DNA of 64,000 bases from Erigeron canadensis (GCF_010389155.1 NC_057764.1:14260001-14324000); one strand, 5' to 3'. Counted from the stretch's first letter, positions 11,484 to 22,630 are shown. The notes: a model not told the origin generated them from the sequence alone. A program made the numbers and translations.

Positions 11484-11645
11484 AATTTGGAGCTCAAAAT
11501 TGGCGGCTTTGTTGTCGGATTTGATGACGCAGGCGGTGATGAATTGTCAGTGGCGGAAAAGAGTGGCGGTGGTCAGAAATGGAGATATACTAATTCTGAA
11601 TATGAATCTTCTGATTTTGTGTCTATTAGTTTCGCCAATAATTTG
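11484..11645 (+). other. Exon-like open segment, unrecognised
   Basis: After a possible acceptor (TAACAG) one frame stays open through Gly/Asp/Ser-rich sequence that includes GGFVVGFDDAGGDELS and SEYESSDFVSISFANN. It ends at a consensus GTAAGT donor. The GC content is higher than the surroundings. I do not recognise a family and found no partner exon nearby. It may be a remnant of a host gene or a chance frame. Confidence 0.2.
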
Positions 11646-12888
11646 GTAAGTTTAATTTAGTTTTATTTTTTTTAACTTAAATTATAGTCTAGTTAGGGTT
11701 TATATTGTACTGTATAGCATCAGTTACATATAAAATATATGTTATTGTATATATTTGCATACCAATTATGTGTCTTTTGAGCTTGCTGGGACAGATAGAA
11801 TGGTGATTGAGTGTATATGATGAATTTGTATGTGCATATATCAAGTTGAGTGTATAGACCAATTTGGATAGGATTGGTGTATTTACCAATAGTAAAATGT
11901 ATCAAAATTTTATTATGATAGATGTTTATAAATATAGCGAATGCATAGCTAATGTCTATACCATGTTGTTTGTTTCACAAATTGTGTCAAATTTCTTTAA
12001 AAATGTATCGAATGTATATCCGGGTAGCTTGAGGTAAGGCGAAGACTTGCTTGCTTTTTCTACCGATTATTTGTGTTGCTATAAGCATATGGTGAGTCAT
12101 ATAACCACGCAGCAAGTTGAGTTATGAGGAAAAGTAGCCCAATGAAAATCCAGTTATGCAAGGTCATATACTTTTGGCCAGGCTCTAATGGCTTGAGTAG
12201 TTTGTGCATTTTACGTTTGTTTTGATGATTTAATCATTTAGATTAATGGCTTTTAGATCTGTACCAGAGTCGCTTGTATATAGTTATTATTATTTGAACC
12301 CAACATCTCCATTCACCACCAACACCACTAGACACCATCCTACGACGCTTCACCGCCGCGCAACCACTACCCTAGTCCCACCTGGAGACACCACACCACC
12401 GCCCGGACACTACCGAGGCACCACCTTTCACCAACACCACCATCTTCATCATCTATATTTAAAACCTATCACTTCCCTCTCATCATTTTTGGATCTGTAT
12501 AAAACCCATCAACAAAAACAAATTCATGAACAACTATAAAACTATAAATTTAAAATTCATAAAGAGAATTATGATAAACAATAGAGAAATCATGTGTACA
12601 TAACTACTTATAATAGAAAGAGAGATATGAGTATGATGATTTATAGTGCCAACCAGGTCAGAGATCAGAGAAAAACAGAAAGGGATCCGATGGGTTTTAG
12701 ATATATCCGAATTGAGAGGAGATATAAAAGAATGAATAAATATAATAATCTATTGTATGATACTAAATATGCAATTTCTAGAAAAAGCAATTCAAATTCC
12801 AGGACTATTAAAACACATGTAGGTCAACAGAGATTGCAATTTCCACAAAAAGCCCCCCAAAAGTACTACTTATTTTTGTAATGTTCTG
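11646..12888. other. Intergenic DNA with a CAC-rich patch
   Basis: Mostly AT-rich. Around 12,300-12,470 the plus strand is rich in CACCACC and ACC, giving a frame of His, Pro and Thr with no domain. I see no gene here that I can support. Confidence 0.4.
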
Positions 12889-13036
12889 AATTATGTGAAG
12901 CTATCTATTTTGAATATTTTACCATTTGAGGAAGGTAGGTTACCAGTAAAGTACCTTGGTGTTCCTTTAGTCTCATCTCGTTTGAGTTACAGAGATTGTA
13001 AGAAATTGCTTAAAAAGATTCATAATAGATGTTAAC
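12889..13036 (+). mobile_element. L1 LINE reverse-transcriptase fragment
   Basis: An open segment reads ...LPFEEGRLPVKYLGVPLVSSRL..., the plant L1 motif that follows the RT palm. It breaks off at a stop after KKIHNRC. About 148 bp survive. A gypsy LTR fragment begins immediately at 13,037. Confidence 0.85.
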
Positions 13037-13133
13037 TGATGCAAAAATGTCCAAGTTCACTTAACTGGAGAAACCAAGTGAACTAGAGAGAACTGGCCCG
13101 ATAATACCACCAAAACAAGCAATGTCGATTTTA
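13037..13133 (+). repeat. Fragment of a gypsy LTR (start of the LTR)
   Basis: TGATGCAAAAATGTCCAAG at 13,037 matches the start of the LTR family found on the minus strand at 30,165, 33,730, 39,622 and 56,865. Similarity continues through AACTGGCCCGATAATACCA to about 13,133, then stops. Only the first 97 bp or so remain. Confidence 0.8.
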
Positions 13134-13168
13134 ACTTTCAAATTCAAAGTTGAGCTCGGCCTATTAAT

Positions 13169-13184
13169 AAAAAAAAAAAAAAAA
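13169..13184 (+). repeat. Poly(A) run
   Basis: Sixteen A residues follow the gypsy LTR fragment by about 35 bp. It may be the tail of a LINE-driven insertion, but no body or target duplication could be assigned. Confidence 0.6.
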
Positions 13185-14658
13185 GTCAAAAGTTTTTGTT
13201 TACTGCTACAGTGCTTCAGTATCAATCACGTGTGGAACTTCATTGTTTACATCGATTTAAAATGAAGGCAGAGAAAACACGAAAAAGAGAAAAGGAAAAC
13301 TATTTCATCTTCAACCCTCTTTCATCGATTTCATCACTGTTTCTTCATCTAATCATTCTGAAATTCATCCTGTTTTACTTGACATCATTTTTCGATCATT
13401 CTCATGGTTGAAAATTTCATTTTGATCAACGTTTGATGTTAGCTCAAGTTCCGGCGAGTTGACTCATTTTCCGGCGACTTTAGATCTGAAAATCTTTGCT
13501 TAGGGTTTGTGCGGAAGTCTATTTTGAGTTGTTTGGTGAAAATTTCAAGTCGTAACTCGAAGAGACTACAAAGTTATAGTACTTTTAATTTCTCCGGTGA
13601 GATTCCGGCAAACTTCAAATCTAATAACTTTTGCTTAGGATTTGATCGCGATAGGATTGTAAGTGTCTTGGTGGGATTTACAAGTTCTAATTTGAAGTAA
13701 CAATCAAGATATCGCTCTTTGAAGTTTTCCGGTGAACTTATTTTCCAGATTCCGATTGTTGTAGTTACTGTTCACCATCGTGTTCTTCATAGTTTCTGCA
13801 GAATTCATTATTTGCCGACTTAATTACAGTCTTTTGTCGAGAGCTTGATTTCTTTTGTTTGCAGAGATTGAACTCTCGTGTTTGATGAGTTGAGCATTTC
13901 AAGCATTTGCCGAAGTGAAACCTTTATTTGCATACGTGTTTTCACTCGTTCCTGCCAAATTGATCTCTGCATTTGCAGAAGTCATTATCTTGTGTTTGCC
14001 GAGTTGAGTTTCTGATCAATTTTTGTATATGCCGACTTCAATCTTCTGCAAACCTTACAAATCCCCTTCACAAATTTTTCAGTCAACTTCTTCATTTTGC
14101 CGACCTCTTGTCTCTGCATCCAATACAACTCGAATTTCTTCTATCTGCCGAGCTTTTTGCTCGGCAAACATCACAAATCATCCCATAAGTGTTGTTTTTC
14201 AACTCATGAATGTAGCTGTGTGGTCATGACTGGTGTTCAATTTGTGTGAGTATAACGAGAGTTATCAAGGACTGAGATAGAGTAAACAGAAAGGTATATT
14301 TTTGGTCTTTGAATGTCCGTGTTATTTTGAAAGAAAGAGAGATACAGTTAAGGAAAAGAGAAACAGGAATGTTGGATTTTTTTTAAAATTTGATCTTTGA
14401 TTGTGTTGGTTGCTATGTTTGTTTGCATCATATATGAGAAAGAGAGAACAGGAAATCTTTGTAGGAGAAAGAAAGAGATAAGCAGAGAGTGAAAGTTTTT
14501 TTTATTAAAAAGATCATATTTTTTTTTGTTTAGATAAGGTCATTTTTTTTAATTGTGTCAAATTTTTTTGGGTCAACAAGTCAATTTGGGCTATACATCA
14601 TAATTAGTCATATAAATTTGTCATTTCTATACATCAAGTTTTGTTTTTCTTTTTTAAA
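13185..14658 (+). other. Non-coding region upstream of the coiled-coil Gag-like ORF
   Basis: No protein-coding region or LTR end was identified. The strip at 13,810-14,175 repeats TTTGCCGA-type words (listed separately). It may be the leader of the element whose Gag-like ORF begins at 14,659, but no 5' LTR matching the 3' LTR at 19,849 was found. Confidence 0.4.
13810..14175 (+). repeat. Dispersed TTTGCCGA / TCTGCA motif array
   Basis: The core TGCCGA recurs near 13,815, 13,907, 13,998, 14,030, 14,098 and 14,146. Several copies are followed or preceded within 25 bp by TCTGCA or CTCTGC. The last one is followed by its inverse (CTCGGCAAA). Spacing is irregular (30-90 bp), so this is a motif cluster and not a clean tandem repeat. 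Confidence 0.6.
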
Positions 14659-15867
14659 ATGTCAACCGAAGAGTTCGAGTTTAAACTAATTATGGAGTCA
14701 TGTCATCTTCATGAAAGTCAAGAGTGTTCATGTTTTCAAAATGACACTTATACTTGTGAGGTTGTACATTTTCAAAATTTAGACGAACTTGAAGAAATGC
14801 ACAAGAAAATGAAAAATATTCTTTCCAAACACAAAAGTCGTAAATTTGCAAAGAAACAACTTGAAATTAAAAGTTTTCAACTTCAAATTGACCAACTCAA
14901 ATCTGAGAATAAAGAGCTCAAATCTGCAAATGATCTAATTTTATCCAACATAGAAAGTCTTCAAAAAGAAAATGATCAATTCCACTCAAAGATTTCCCAG
15001 TTAACAAATAAGTTGGACAATTCTCTCAATGAGCTCAATAAAGTTGTTTTAGACAAACAGTCAAAAGAACTTGTGTTGCAACAAACGATTTCTGAGTTTA
15101 ACCATGAGTTGCGAAACAAGTCCATCATTTTTAAGAGCAAAGTTGATGAAGATAGAACAAACTTTTGTGCTCAAATCCAGTGTCTTGAGGAAAAGTATTT
15201 GCAACTTCAGTCCAACAAAACATTTTTGACAAAAAGAATCTTCGATCTTGAGAATGAAATGCAAACATGTCCTATGATTGTGAATTCTTCTGTACAAACT
15301 CAATGTGTGGAGACTACCGAGTCCTCAACTCAGACTGATTTTGATTGTGTTTGTGACAAGATTGAGGCGTCCAAAAGCTTTCCAAAACCTGTTTTATCCA
15401 AACCAAAAGCTGATGTTCCAAAGAAGGTATACACGGGTAAATCTTCTAAACCTTTTGAAAGAAAGTTTTCTCAGTTTACTAATTACTCCTTACAAAAAAG
15501 TAACAAGTACGCTAAGAAATCAAATTTTGATGGAACAACTACTTTAGTGTCTTTTCTATTCTTTGAGGATAATTCTGACTACATTTCTCAAGCTAAATCT
15601 CAGTTGACTAAATCTAAATGGAAACCGATTTCTAAAAATAAGTCAATTGAGTCAAAATCATTCAAATATTCTTTTTCAGAACTTTTCGAACTTGCACCAA
15701 AACCTGTGAAAACAGTGGTGCAAAAAGTTAATGATTTTCTTTTGAAAAATCATTTTTTAAATCAATCTCCCAAGATTGACAAGTTTCCAAAGAAATCAAA
15801 TGATTTTTCACCGTTGCTTCCACAAAAACTCTTTTCAACTAAACCACCGGGTTTTAGTTCTCCGTGA
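14659..15867 (+). CDS. Coiled-coil Gag-like ORF of a copia-type element
   Basis: The first ATG is at 14,659 and gives 402 residues. Residues about 40-200 are a Leu/Glu/Lys coiled coil with repeated KSENKEL-like heptads. The C-terminal half is Lys/Ser/Phe-rich. After the stop at 15,865-15,867 the same kind of sequence continues briefly in another frame to KWVPK near 15,950, a motif I associate with the end of the Gag region in copia elements of this plant group. No zinc knuckle, protease or polymerase follows. It lies in an element closed by the PPT and LTR at 19,838-20,073. A plain coiled-coil host gene is the alternative, less likely given this context. Confidence 0.55.
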   Translation: MSTEEFEFKLIMESCHLHESQECSCFQNDTYTCEVVHFQNLDELEEMHKKMKNILSKHKSRKFAKKQLEIKSFQLQIDQLKSENKELKSANDLILSNIESLQKENDQFHSKISQLTNKLDNSLNELNKVVLDKQSKELVLQQTISEFNHELRNKSIIFKSKVDEDRTNFCAQIQCLEEKYLQLQSNKTFLTKRIFDLENEMQTCPMIVNSSVQTQCVETTESSTQTDFDCVCDKIEASKSFPKPVLSKPKADVPKKVYTGKSSKPFERKFSQFTNYSLQKSNKYAKKSNFDGTTTLVSFLFFEDNSDYISQAKSQLTKSKWKPISKNKSIESKSFKYSFSELFELAPKPVKTVVQKVNDFLLKNHFLNQSPKIDKFPKKSNDFSPLLPQKLFSTKPPGFSSP

Positions 15868-16091
15868 AATGCAATGTCAATTCATCAAATCGATAAGACT
15901 TACATTTGGTCTTTTAACAAGTCAAAAACCGTTGGGCCCAATCTCAAATGGGTTCCAAAGGTGATTTCGAAGTGATTTGATGAAAAGTGGCTTATGCACA
16001 CATCAGTGTATAACCCGTGCTAAAACCGTTTTTGTAATTTCTTTAATTTATGATAAATACAAAAATATTTTCATTTTATTTCATCAGTTTA

Positions 16092-16195
16092 GAAAAGTCC
16101 AAAAAGATTTTCTTTTTCTTATTTTTTTTTGAAAAATCCAAAAAGATTTTATTTTTTCTTATTTTCGAAAAATCCAAAAAGATTTTCTCTTTTCA
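16092..16195 (+). repeat. 36-39-bp tandem repeat, three copies
   Basis: Copies start at about 16,092, 16,131 and 16,167 with GAAAAATCCAAAAAGATTTT followed by a T-rich stretch. The first has AAAAGTCC. It sits in the non-coding part of the pol-less element. Confidence 0.85.
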
Positions 16196-16239
16196 TCATT
16201 TTTATTTACGTTGTCTTTGTGTTTCTCACAAAATATTAG

Positions 16240-17330
16240 GATGAGATGCAAGACATCGAACGCCTTTGTGTACTGTCTTCGTAGTCTCATTTTTTAATGT
16301 TTGTGAGCAACTTAAAATCATTTTACTCACCTTTTATATGCAAAACAATTTGTTCAAATCATACATATATTTAGGGGGAGTTTGTTTATAAAACCAAAAC
16401 TTCCAAGTGTTCAAACTATTTTGTCATATTATTAAACACTTTGGATGATTTTTACACCATTTTCGACCATCTTTATTAAAGTTCGGTGTTAGATTTGCAC
16501 ATTAGCGTTTAGGCCACTCATAAAAACTCCATGATCTTGTCATCGCCGATGAGATCTATCCCCGGAGTTAAATTCTCAATTCTAAATTGTGAGGGTATAT
16601 GAGTGTGATGATGTTTGTGCAAATAGGACATGAGGGAGTAGTCGAAAAGTGAGAGGTTACGATGATATGATGTGAGAAAGGGCTAAAAGAAACAAAAGCC
16701 CTCCCCAAATTCTTAAAAAGTCGGGTCAACACGTTTCTATCGGATTTCATTTGTTGATTTCTCGATATTGAAAAAGACTTCATGGACCCAGTGAAGCAAT
16801 GAACATCTTTACCTAACCACTCAAGTGTTTCTTAACAAATGCTTGTTTTATTCTCACGGAGATCTTCATATTTCTATCGACTCTTCATTTGGAAGATGTT
16901 GATATTGAAAAGGAGAGACACTCTGCTCCGATCCTCGACTTCATTTGATCACTAGTGAGTCTAGAGCGTACTTGATATATCTTTTCATTTCAATAAGACA
17001 CAATGAGTCTTTATATGTCTTTGTGACATTGCATATCTTTGTGATATTGCCGGAACATTCGTAGTGATATCATATTTTTGGTATTCCACAATGCTCGAAT
17101 GGAAATCCTACCAATGCTAACATCTTTTCCAACGTTGAACGTAGGTCTCACATTTTCATTTTATAAATTTACTGAGTAAACGAGAAGTCTATGTGACCTC
17201 GGATTTATTTACCCAAAAGTCTTTGAGGAAAGTAAGACATGGTTATCGAACGCCTTTGTGACACTGACCATTAATTACATTCTTTAAAGCAATCTATCGG
17301 TTGAAAAGCCATAGACTGAACCATTTAGAG
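16240..17330 (+). repeat. Hairpin units sharing the loop TCGAACGCCTTTGTG
   Basis: At about 16,250 and 17,246 the word ATCGAACGCCTTTGTG is flanked by different but complementary arms: AAGACA/TGTCTT in the first, ATGGTTA/TGACCAT (one G-T pair) in the second. Between them lie two copies of TCTTTGTGA-ATTGC near 17,020-17,050. The two loops are a kilobase apart, so this is not a simple tandem array. Confidence 0.6.
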
Positions 17331-17989
17331 ACATGCTTTGTGCATTTCTCAATGATAATGGGAAGTCGTAAATAGTAATTGTATTTTTAGGCCACACCAT
17401 TAATCCTTTCGATTCTTGGTTGTGTTAACGGATCATTTTTATCCGGATTTCATTTCTCTTCACACAAACACAAAGAACACCAACACCATATAAAATTCTT
17501 TTTCCAACAACACAACCTCACATTCTAGTTAACCAATAGGTCCATTGGGAATTGGGACTTGGGTTGGGTTAAGTTGTTTTCTTGTTGTTTGTTTTCATCT
17601 ACCGGTTTTGCTATCAATCATTGTTGTATGATGAACACGTTTCACATATTCATCATAAGGGGGAGAAATGATTAAATGATTGATAGATAGAGTTCAAGGT
17701 ATTAGGTAGAATTTGATTGGTAGATATTGCTTTTGTTTAGTTGTTCAAAGGATTATTAGTTTAGGTGAAGGGAGTGAATAATTATAGTGCTAAGTTGAGA
17801 GATTGTTTTAAGAAAGTTAAAGGATTGATTCGAGATCGAGTATATTCAAGATGATGTACATGGTCGATATTTGAAAGATTTGTTGGAAAAATGACCATTG
17901 TTTGATGATGAGAAGAGTTTGAGATTGAATGGAGATTGTTCTTTTGTAGTTACTTAGATAGTTAAGTTCGTTCATGCTTTGAAGAGATT

Positions 17990-18185
17990 GTTCATTTCAG
18001 GGGGAGCAAGAGAAAACTCATGAATTGTTAAATATGCTCCGAAATGATTGTTTGTTCGAGGGGCAGCAAGAAACATGAAGATAATTTGTTTAGTTGATAA
18101 TTTGCTCCAAGAAAGTAATGTTTGTTTGAGGGGGAGCTAGAATAAGTTGATCAAAGGATCAAATGCTCCAAGATGATTGTTGATT
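17990..18185 (+). repeat. Three polypurine repeats GGGGGAGC...GCTCC
   Basis: Near 18,000, 18,058 and 18,129 a GAGGGGGAGC-like run is followed 35-45 bp later by TGCTCC, making GGAGCA/TGCTCC stems, and then by ATGATTGTTTG. The runs resemble polypurine tracts used as plus-strand primers in LTR elements. A further GGGGGAG run lies at 16,374 and another at 17,657. Confidence 0.65.
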
Positions 18186-18501
18186 CAGAGACACGTTAGA
18201 CCAAGAAATGAAGTTTCAAAGCCAAAACCAAGCTTCCGTGATGGTAAGAGAATACAAAGATAACCTAGCTTCCTCATTCAAAATATTTCAAACGTTTCAA
18301 AGTCAAAACCAAGCTTCCGTATGCTACTCACTTCTCCAAGCAACATTATGTTGAAATCAACATTCGAAAGTTCAAGTTGTGAATACTCAAATGCTACAAA
18401 GATTTCAAAGATGCTTCCAAAAGTATTCTAATTTGCAAGAGAAGATCAAGATTTAGAGAGTCATCGTCAAATCAATATGTTTGTTGAGAAGATTCAAAGT
18501 C

Positions 18502-19743
18502 AAAGTTGATACAAGACGTTGATACAAGACTTGCTACTTTCAATACTGCTCTTCTCTCTGCTCATATTTGGTCTATAATATCATTGAAGGAATCTCTTTG
18601 GGTTCGCTGGATTCATACTTACAAACTACGTGGTAAGTCTTTTTGGGAGGTTCCTTTAAAAGGTTGTGTGACATGGGGATGGCGAAAGCTTTTGCAAGCT
18701 AGGAACCAGGTTAGGCCTTTTTTCTACACTCAAATTGGTGATGGTTTAAGCACATCGGCATGGTATGATAATTGGTGTTGTTATGGCCTTCTTATTTCAC
18801 ATATATCACCAAGAATCATTAATAATGCTGGATTTCATCTTAATACTAAAGTGGCCGAGGTTATTGATAATGAGGTATGGGCATGGCCAACTTCTTGGAA
18901 CACGTTCTTTCCTAACCTTGTGCCATTCCCTCTTGTAAATGGGGTTACAGATCGTATTTTTTGGAAGAATAGATATGGATTGTTATTACAATTTTCGGTT
19001 TCTGTTTATTGGGAGGATCTACGACAGCGAAGTAACTAAGTCTCTTGGCATAGGCTGGTTTGGTTTCCTCAATATATTCCGAAACATTCTTTCATTTTAT
19101 GGTTAGTTATGAGACGCAGGTTGAAGACCCAGGATCTGTTACAGCAATGGGATGTCTCAACCTCTAATGCATCGCCATTGTGTTCTTTATGTGGACATGT
19201 AGCTGATTCCCACGATCATCTCTTCTTTGAATGTGATTTTTCTTCAAAGGTGTGGGATTCTTTGAAGATTAAGGCTGAATTACAAGGTACTTCTCATGAA
19301 TGGAAATCAATTATTACTAATATGTCCGGGAGGGCTTCTTCAAATTCAATTGCAAGTGTCGTATCTAAATTATTGTTAGCTGCTACTACTTATTACGTAT
19401 GGCAAGAGCGCAACCAAAGACTGTTTGGAAGCAATAGAGGGACGACACATCAATTGGTGGATGCCATTGTTCACACAGTTAGATTAAAGTTGATGAAATG
19501 TCGGTTCAAGAAAACTAGGCGTGTGGAGCGGTTTCTGAGTGCATGGGATCTTCCTGTTTCTTTACTTGCATAATTTTATGTAATTAAATTTGTTTGCTGT
19601 GTAATCTGGGTGGCATGTCACCCTGTTTTTTGAATATTGCACTTATTAGTGCTTGTCTGTAAAGTCAACTTGGATTTCCCCAAGTTGCCTGTTCTTCATT
19701 TGTTTATAAAATTCGAGCCAGGGGTAACGGCCTTTTACCGAGC
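18502..19743 (+). mobile_element. 5'-truncated L1 LINE with 9-bp target duplication
   Basis: TTCAAAGTC lies at 18,493-18,501 and again at 19,744-19,752, bracketing 1,242 bp. The insert encodes the C-terminal part of L1 ORF2: HIWSIISLKESLWVRWIH, WHRLVWFPQYIPKHSF and the zf-RVT zinc finger CSLCGHVADSHDHLFFEC. A stop at about 19,037-19,039 and a frame change split it into two frames (18,506-19,039 and 19,109-19,573). The 3' tail ends in GGGGTAACGGCCTTTTACC, as in the other LINE tails of this window. No RT palm is present, so it is a dead insertion. Confidence 0.9.
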
Positions 19744-19837
19744 TTCAAAGTCCAATCAACATTGAAGATTTTCAACAATTGGGCTCATCATGTTTATTTA
19801 AAGACCGAAGACGATGCAACATTTACAATTCAACACC

Positions 19838-19848
19838 AAGGGGGATAT
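19838..19848 (+). promoter_or_regulatory. Polypurine tract
   Basis: AAGGGGGATAT directly precedes the LTR start TGTTAGAAATATAAATG at 19,849. This is the usual plus-strand primer position in LTR retrotransposons. Confidence 0.8.
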
Positions 19849-20073
19849 TGTTAGAAATATAAATGTGGTGTTAAATTGTTAAGTATATGAAATGTATAAA
19901 TACCCCTTCCTTAACCATTTTTGTAATAAGCCTTGAATTATTTTTTTTCCATAACAACTTCTCTCTAACTTACTTTCTCTCTCTAACTTCATCTTCTACC
20001 TTCCATCACCCACACACACTAAAACACACATTCCACCATTGTTATCACAATTAAGCTCAAATCTTTTATTACA
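19849..20073 (+). repeat. 3' LTR (225 bp) of the pol-less copia-like element
   Basis: It starts TGTTAGAAATATAAATG and ends TTTTATTACA. A TATA box (TATAAATACCC) lies about 45 bp in, and a CT-rich stretch follows. The 3' flank is GATTG. No second copy was found in the window, so the length rests on the TG...CA ends and the adjoining polypurine tract. Confidence 0.7.
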
Positions 20074-20760
20074 GATTGGTGATCCTATTTGCCCCTTAGG
20101 ATTCACCTTACTTAAGTGGGAAGACTGAAATGTGGGGGAAGTTTGAAGATCATGTCGCAAATTCGTCCAATCTGGGTCAGCTTGGAAGAAGAGTCAGCTT
20201 GGGACAACCAGTCTGGGTCAGCTTGCACAGAGTCAGCTTGGAACTGAATCAGCTTGGGATTTTCAAACACTTATTCTATTTTGATGCTTTCAATAACCAA
20301 GTCAAGTCATGTGATTAGCACGCGTGTGTGGCTGTTCTAGATGATTCTGAATAAGGATAAAAATCCAGTTGTGTGTTTTTGTTTTGTTTTGGTGACACCT
20401 GATTGTGGGAGAAGAAGAATACAAGTGGGGACCAGAGAGAGAACCTCCACTACCCTACAGCTGCAGACTATGTTCTCTATTCTTATTGGTTGATTTATAA
20501 CAACCTTATACTAGTTGTCTAGGGTAGAATATTCCTTGTTTCTTGTATTTCCATTATAAATAGAGGTTGCCTTTTATTGTAAAAATCAGAGTGTGTTTAT
20601 GAAAGTTTGACAGAGCTGAATTCTATTCATTTGAAAATCTTCTTTACCTTTATGGATCTTTGATCTTGGTGGTTTGAAGTGATTACTTTATCAGTAATCT
20701 TGGTGGCTTTGCCTTTATAGATTATTGTGGTGAGATCTTAAATGTATAGAGATAGATAGA
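20074..20760 (+). promoter_or_regulatory. LTR-like promoter with GTCAGCTTGG repeats
   Basis: Between 20,170 and 20,260 the word (G/A)TCAGCTTGG occurs five times, 13-25 bp apart. A TATA box (TTATAAATAGAGG) lies at about 20,554 and CT/TTG-rich leader-like sequence follows, ending in a GATA microsatellite at 20,745-20,775. Repeated short elements upstream of a TATA box are typical of LTR U3 regions. I could not place the LTR ends. Confidence 0.5.
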
Positions 20761-20775
20761 GATAGATAGTTATAT

Positions 20776-22630
20776 CTATCACAATCCAAGCACGTCTTGA
20801 TGAATGCCTAAGTACATATCATAGATCATAAATAAGTACGTATATTAGTTCATGTGATTATTCAATCACTGAAATGTCCTTGATGAACTGATGATTTGGT
20901 CCTTTGAAGATCTTTGAACGTTTTGACTCAAAAGAATTTTAAATGAACTTTAAGTACATGAACTGGAGTCGAACTGAACGTCTTTGATCTCACACATATG
21001 TACTTATCGTGTTAATGAGTTGAACATGTCTTTATTAATGAACTTTAGCCTCTAGAACTTGATTTAGTTCATAGAACTCGTACTTTGATAATCAAGATAG
21101 AACACGTCTTAAATGTACTTAAGTAGGGTTTGCACTTTGTACGTTGTCTTAGATCAAATCTTGATCTAGCTTAGATGTTAATGATCAGCCTTTGACGTGT
21201 TTAATCAAGTGATAATGTTGTTAAGAACTTGTTTTGGTGTTAATGGATCAAGTGTGGTATGATATAGAACAAGTATGTTTTGTTATAGAAGTGAACAAAG
21301 TCGTCTAGGGTTTTGGATGTCAAGGTCGTCCCACTGGGTAGCCAAGACCGTCCTGATTGCACTTCCAGATCGTCCTAGGTTCTCCTAGGGTCAAGATCGT
21401 CTTAGTTCTTAAGCACAAGATCGTCTTCAATGTTGCAAAATTAAGGTCGTTTCACAAGTATATATTCAAGATCGTTTTGAGGAAACATGAACTCAAGATC
21501 GTCTTGGTGGCTAAGGCTCAAGATCGTTTTGGCCACCAAGGATGAAGATCGTCCCATACTAAGGGCAAGAACATGGCACAAGTTCGTTTCAAGAACAAGT
21601 GTTTGAGCTAAACCAATCCAAAGGATCGGTTACCCATTAAACGTACCAACAACACTACACACCACACGAGATCGAACAAGCATGAACTATGAACCAAGGA
21701 GGCTGGCCAGGACGATCTTGGGCTCAAGATCGTCCCACCAGGATCGTTTTAGGGTCCTGAACGAGCTGAACACAATGTAAACATCACACAAAGATCTAGA
21801 TCGAATTCGGGACATGTTAGAACATAGAACTTGTACATATACACACATTAACACTAACCATTAACACTTTTAACGATTTCAAGACCATCTATAACATGAA
21901 TAAAGTGTGGCAAATCAAGAACAAGTTTCCTTCCATTTTCAAAAATGGGTTTTGAAGATTAAAGCATGTTATGACCCAAATTTGTTCACACAAATGATAT
22001 TAAACACATTTAGACATAAACCCATGAATCATTAACACGATTTCATTTCAAAATTGGACCAAATCATCAAGAACATAAAGTTGAAAAAGTTCATTTTTAA
22101 TTTGATCAAAAACTCATAATTTGTTGTTGTTACCTAAGATTTGATTCAAGAAACACGTTTTGATTATCACAAGGATGCTAAAAGTACAAGTGATTTTGAT
22201 TTAACAATCCAAAATCAAAGGGTGAATTTTGTGTGTGAAAATGTGGCTGCACTATGTGTTTAAGTGTGAGAAAGTAGAGAGAAGAAGAGAATGAATAGTG
22301 TTGTGACTTCTCTCTCTAGGTTTCCATCTTTTTCTATATATACATTTCCATATTTAATGAATCCAATAAATGCAAGGACCATTTGCGAACATTTTGAACT
22401 AGGACTTTAATGAACATGAACGTTTAGGAACCGAACTTTAATATTTCATTGTACATAATTATGAACTCGTCATATCAATCAAGATTTAAGATCAGATTGA
22501 CCTTCATATAAGCACATAATTGAGGTCTAAAGCACGTCAAGAACTTAATCAAATTGAACTGTCTGGCCATTCTAGTGGCGAAAGTACGTTTCAAGAACTT
22601 AATTAGAACATTTCTAAGACGGTTGTTACA
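20776..22630 (-). mobile_element. Gypsy-type LTR fragment, minus orientation
   Basis: The right end GGTTGTTACA at 22,621-22,630 gives the minus-strand start TGTAACAACCGTC. On the same strand a TATA box (GTATATATAG) lies near 22,335, about 300 bp in, followed by a CT-rich leader. The matching 3' end is not visible, so the left border is approximate. The segment contains the GATCGTC array described separately. Confidence 0.6.
21322..21745. repeat. Array of AAGATCGTC motifs
   Basis: CAAGATCGTC and close variants (AAGGTCGTC, AAGACCGTC, CAGATCGTC, GGATCGTTTT) occur about 13 times, mostly 25-50 bp apart. One inverted copy (GACGATCTTG) lies near 21,711. The spacers differ, so the conserved part is only the 8-10-bp core. 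Confidence 0.8.

Larger units (their letters stand above)
14659..20073 (+). mobile_element. Pol-less copia-like element, 5' end undefined
   Basis: A Gag-like ORF (14,659-15,867) is followed by about 4 kb of non-coding DNA with hairpins and polypurine repeats, a polypurine tract and a 225-bp LTR. A LINE (18,502-19,743) splits it. No integrase, RT or RNase H is detectable. If the 5' LTR lay upstream it has diverged beyond recognition or been lost. The reading is of a non-autonomous element that would need enzymes from elsewhere. Confidence 0.5.

Noticed and set aside
12246..12539. His/Pro/Thr-rich frame
   Set aside because: Comes from a CAC/ACC-rich stretch with no start context, homologous domain or partner exon; left as a compositional patch.
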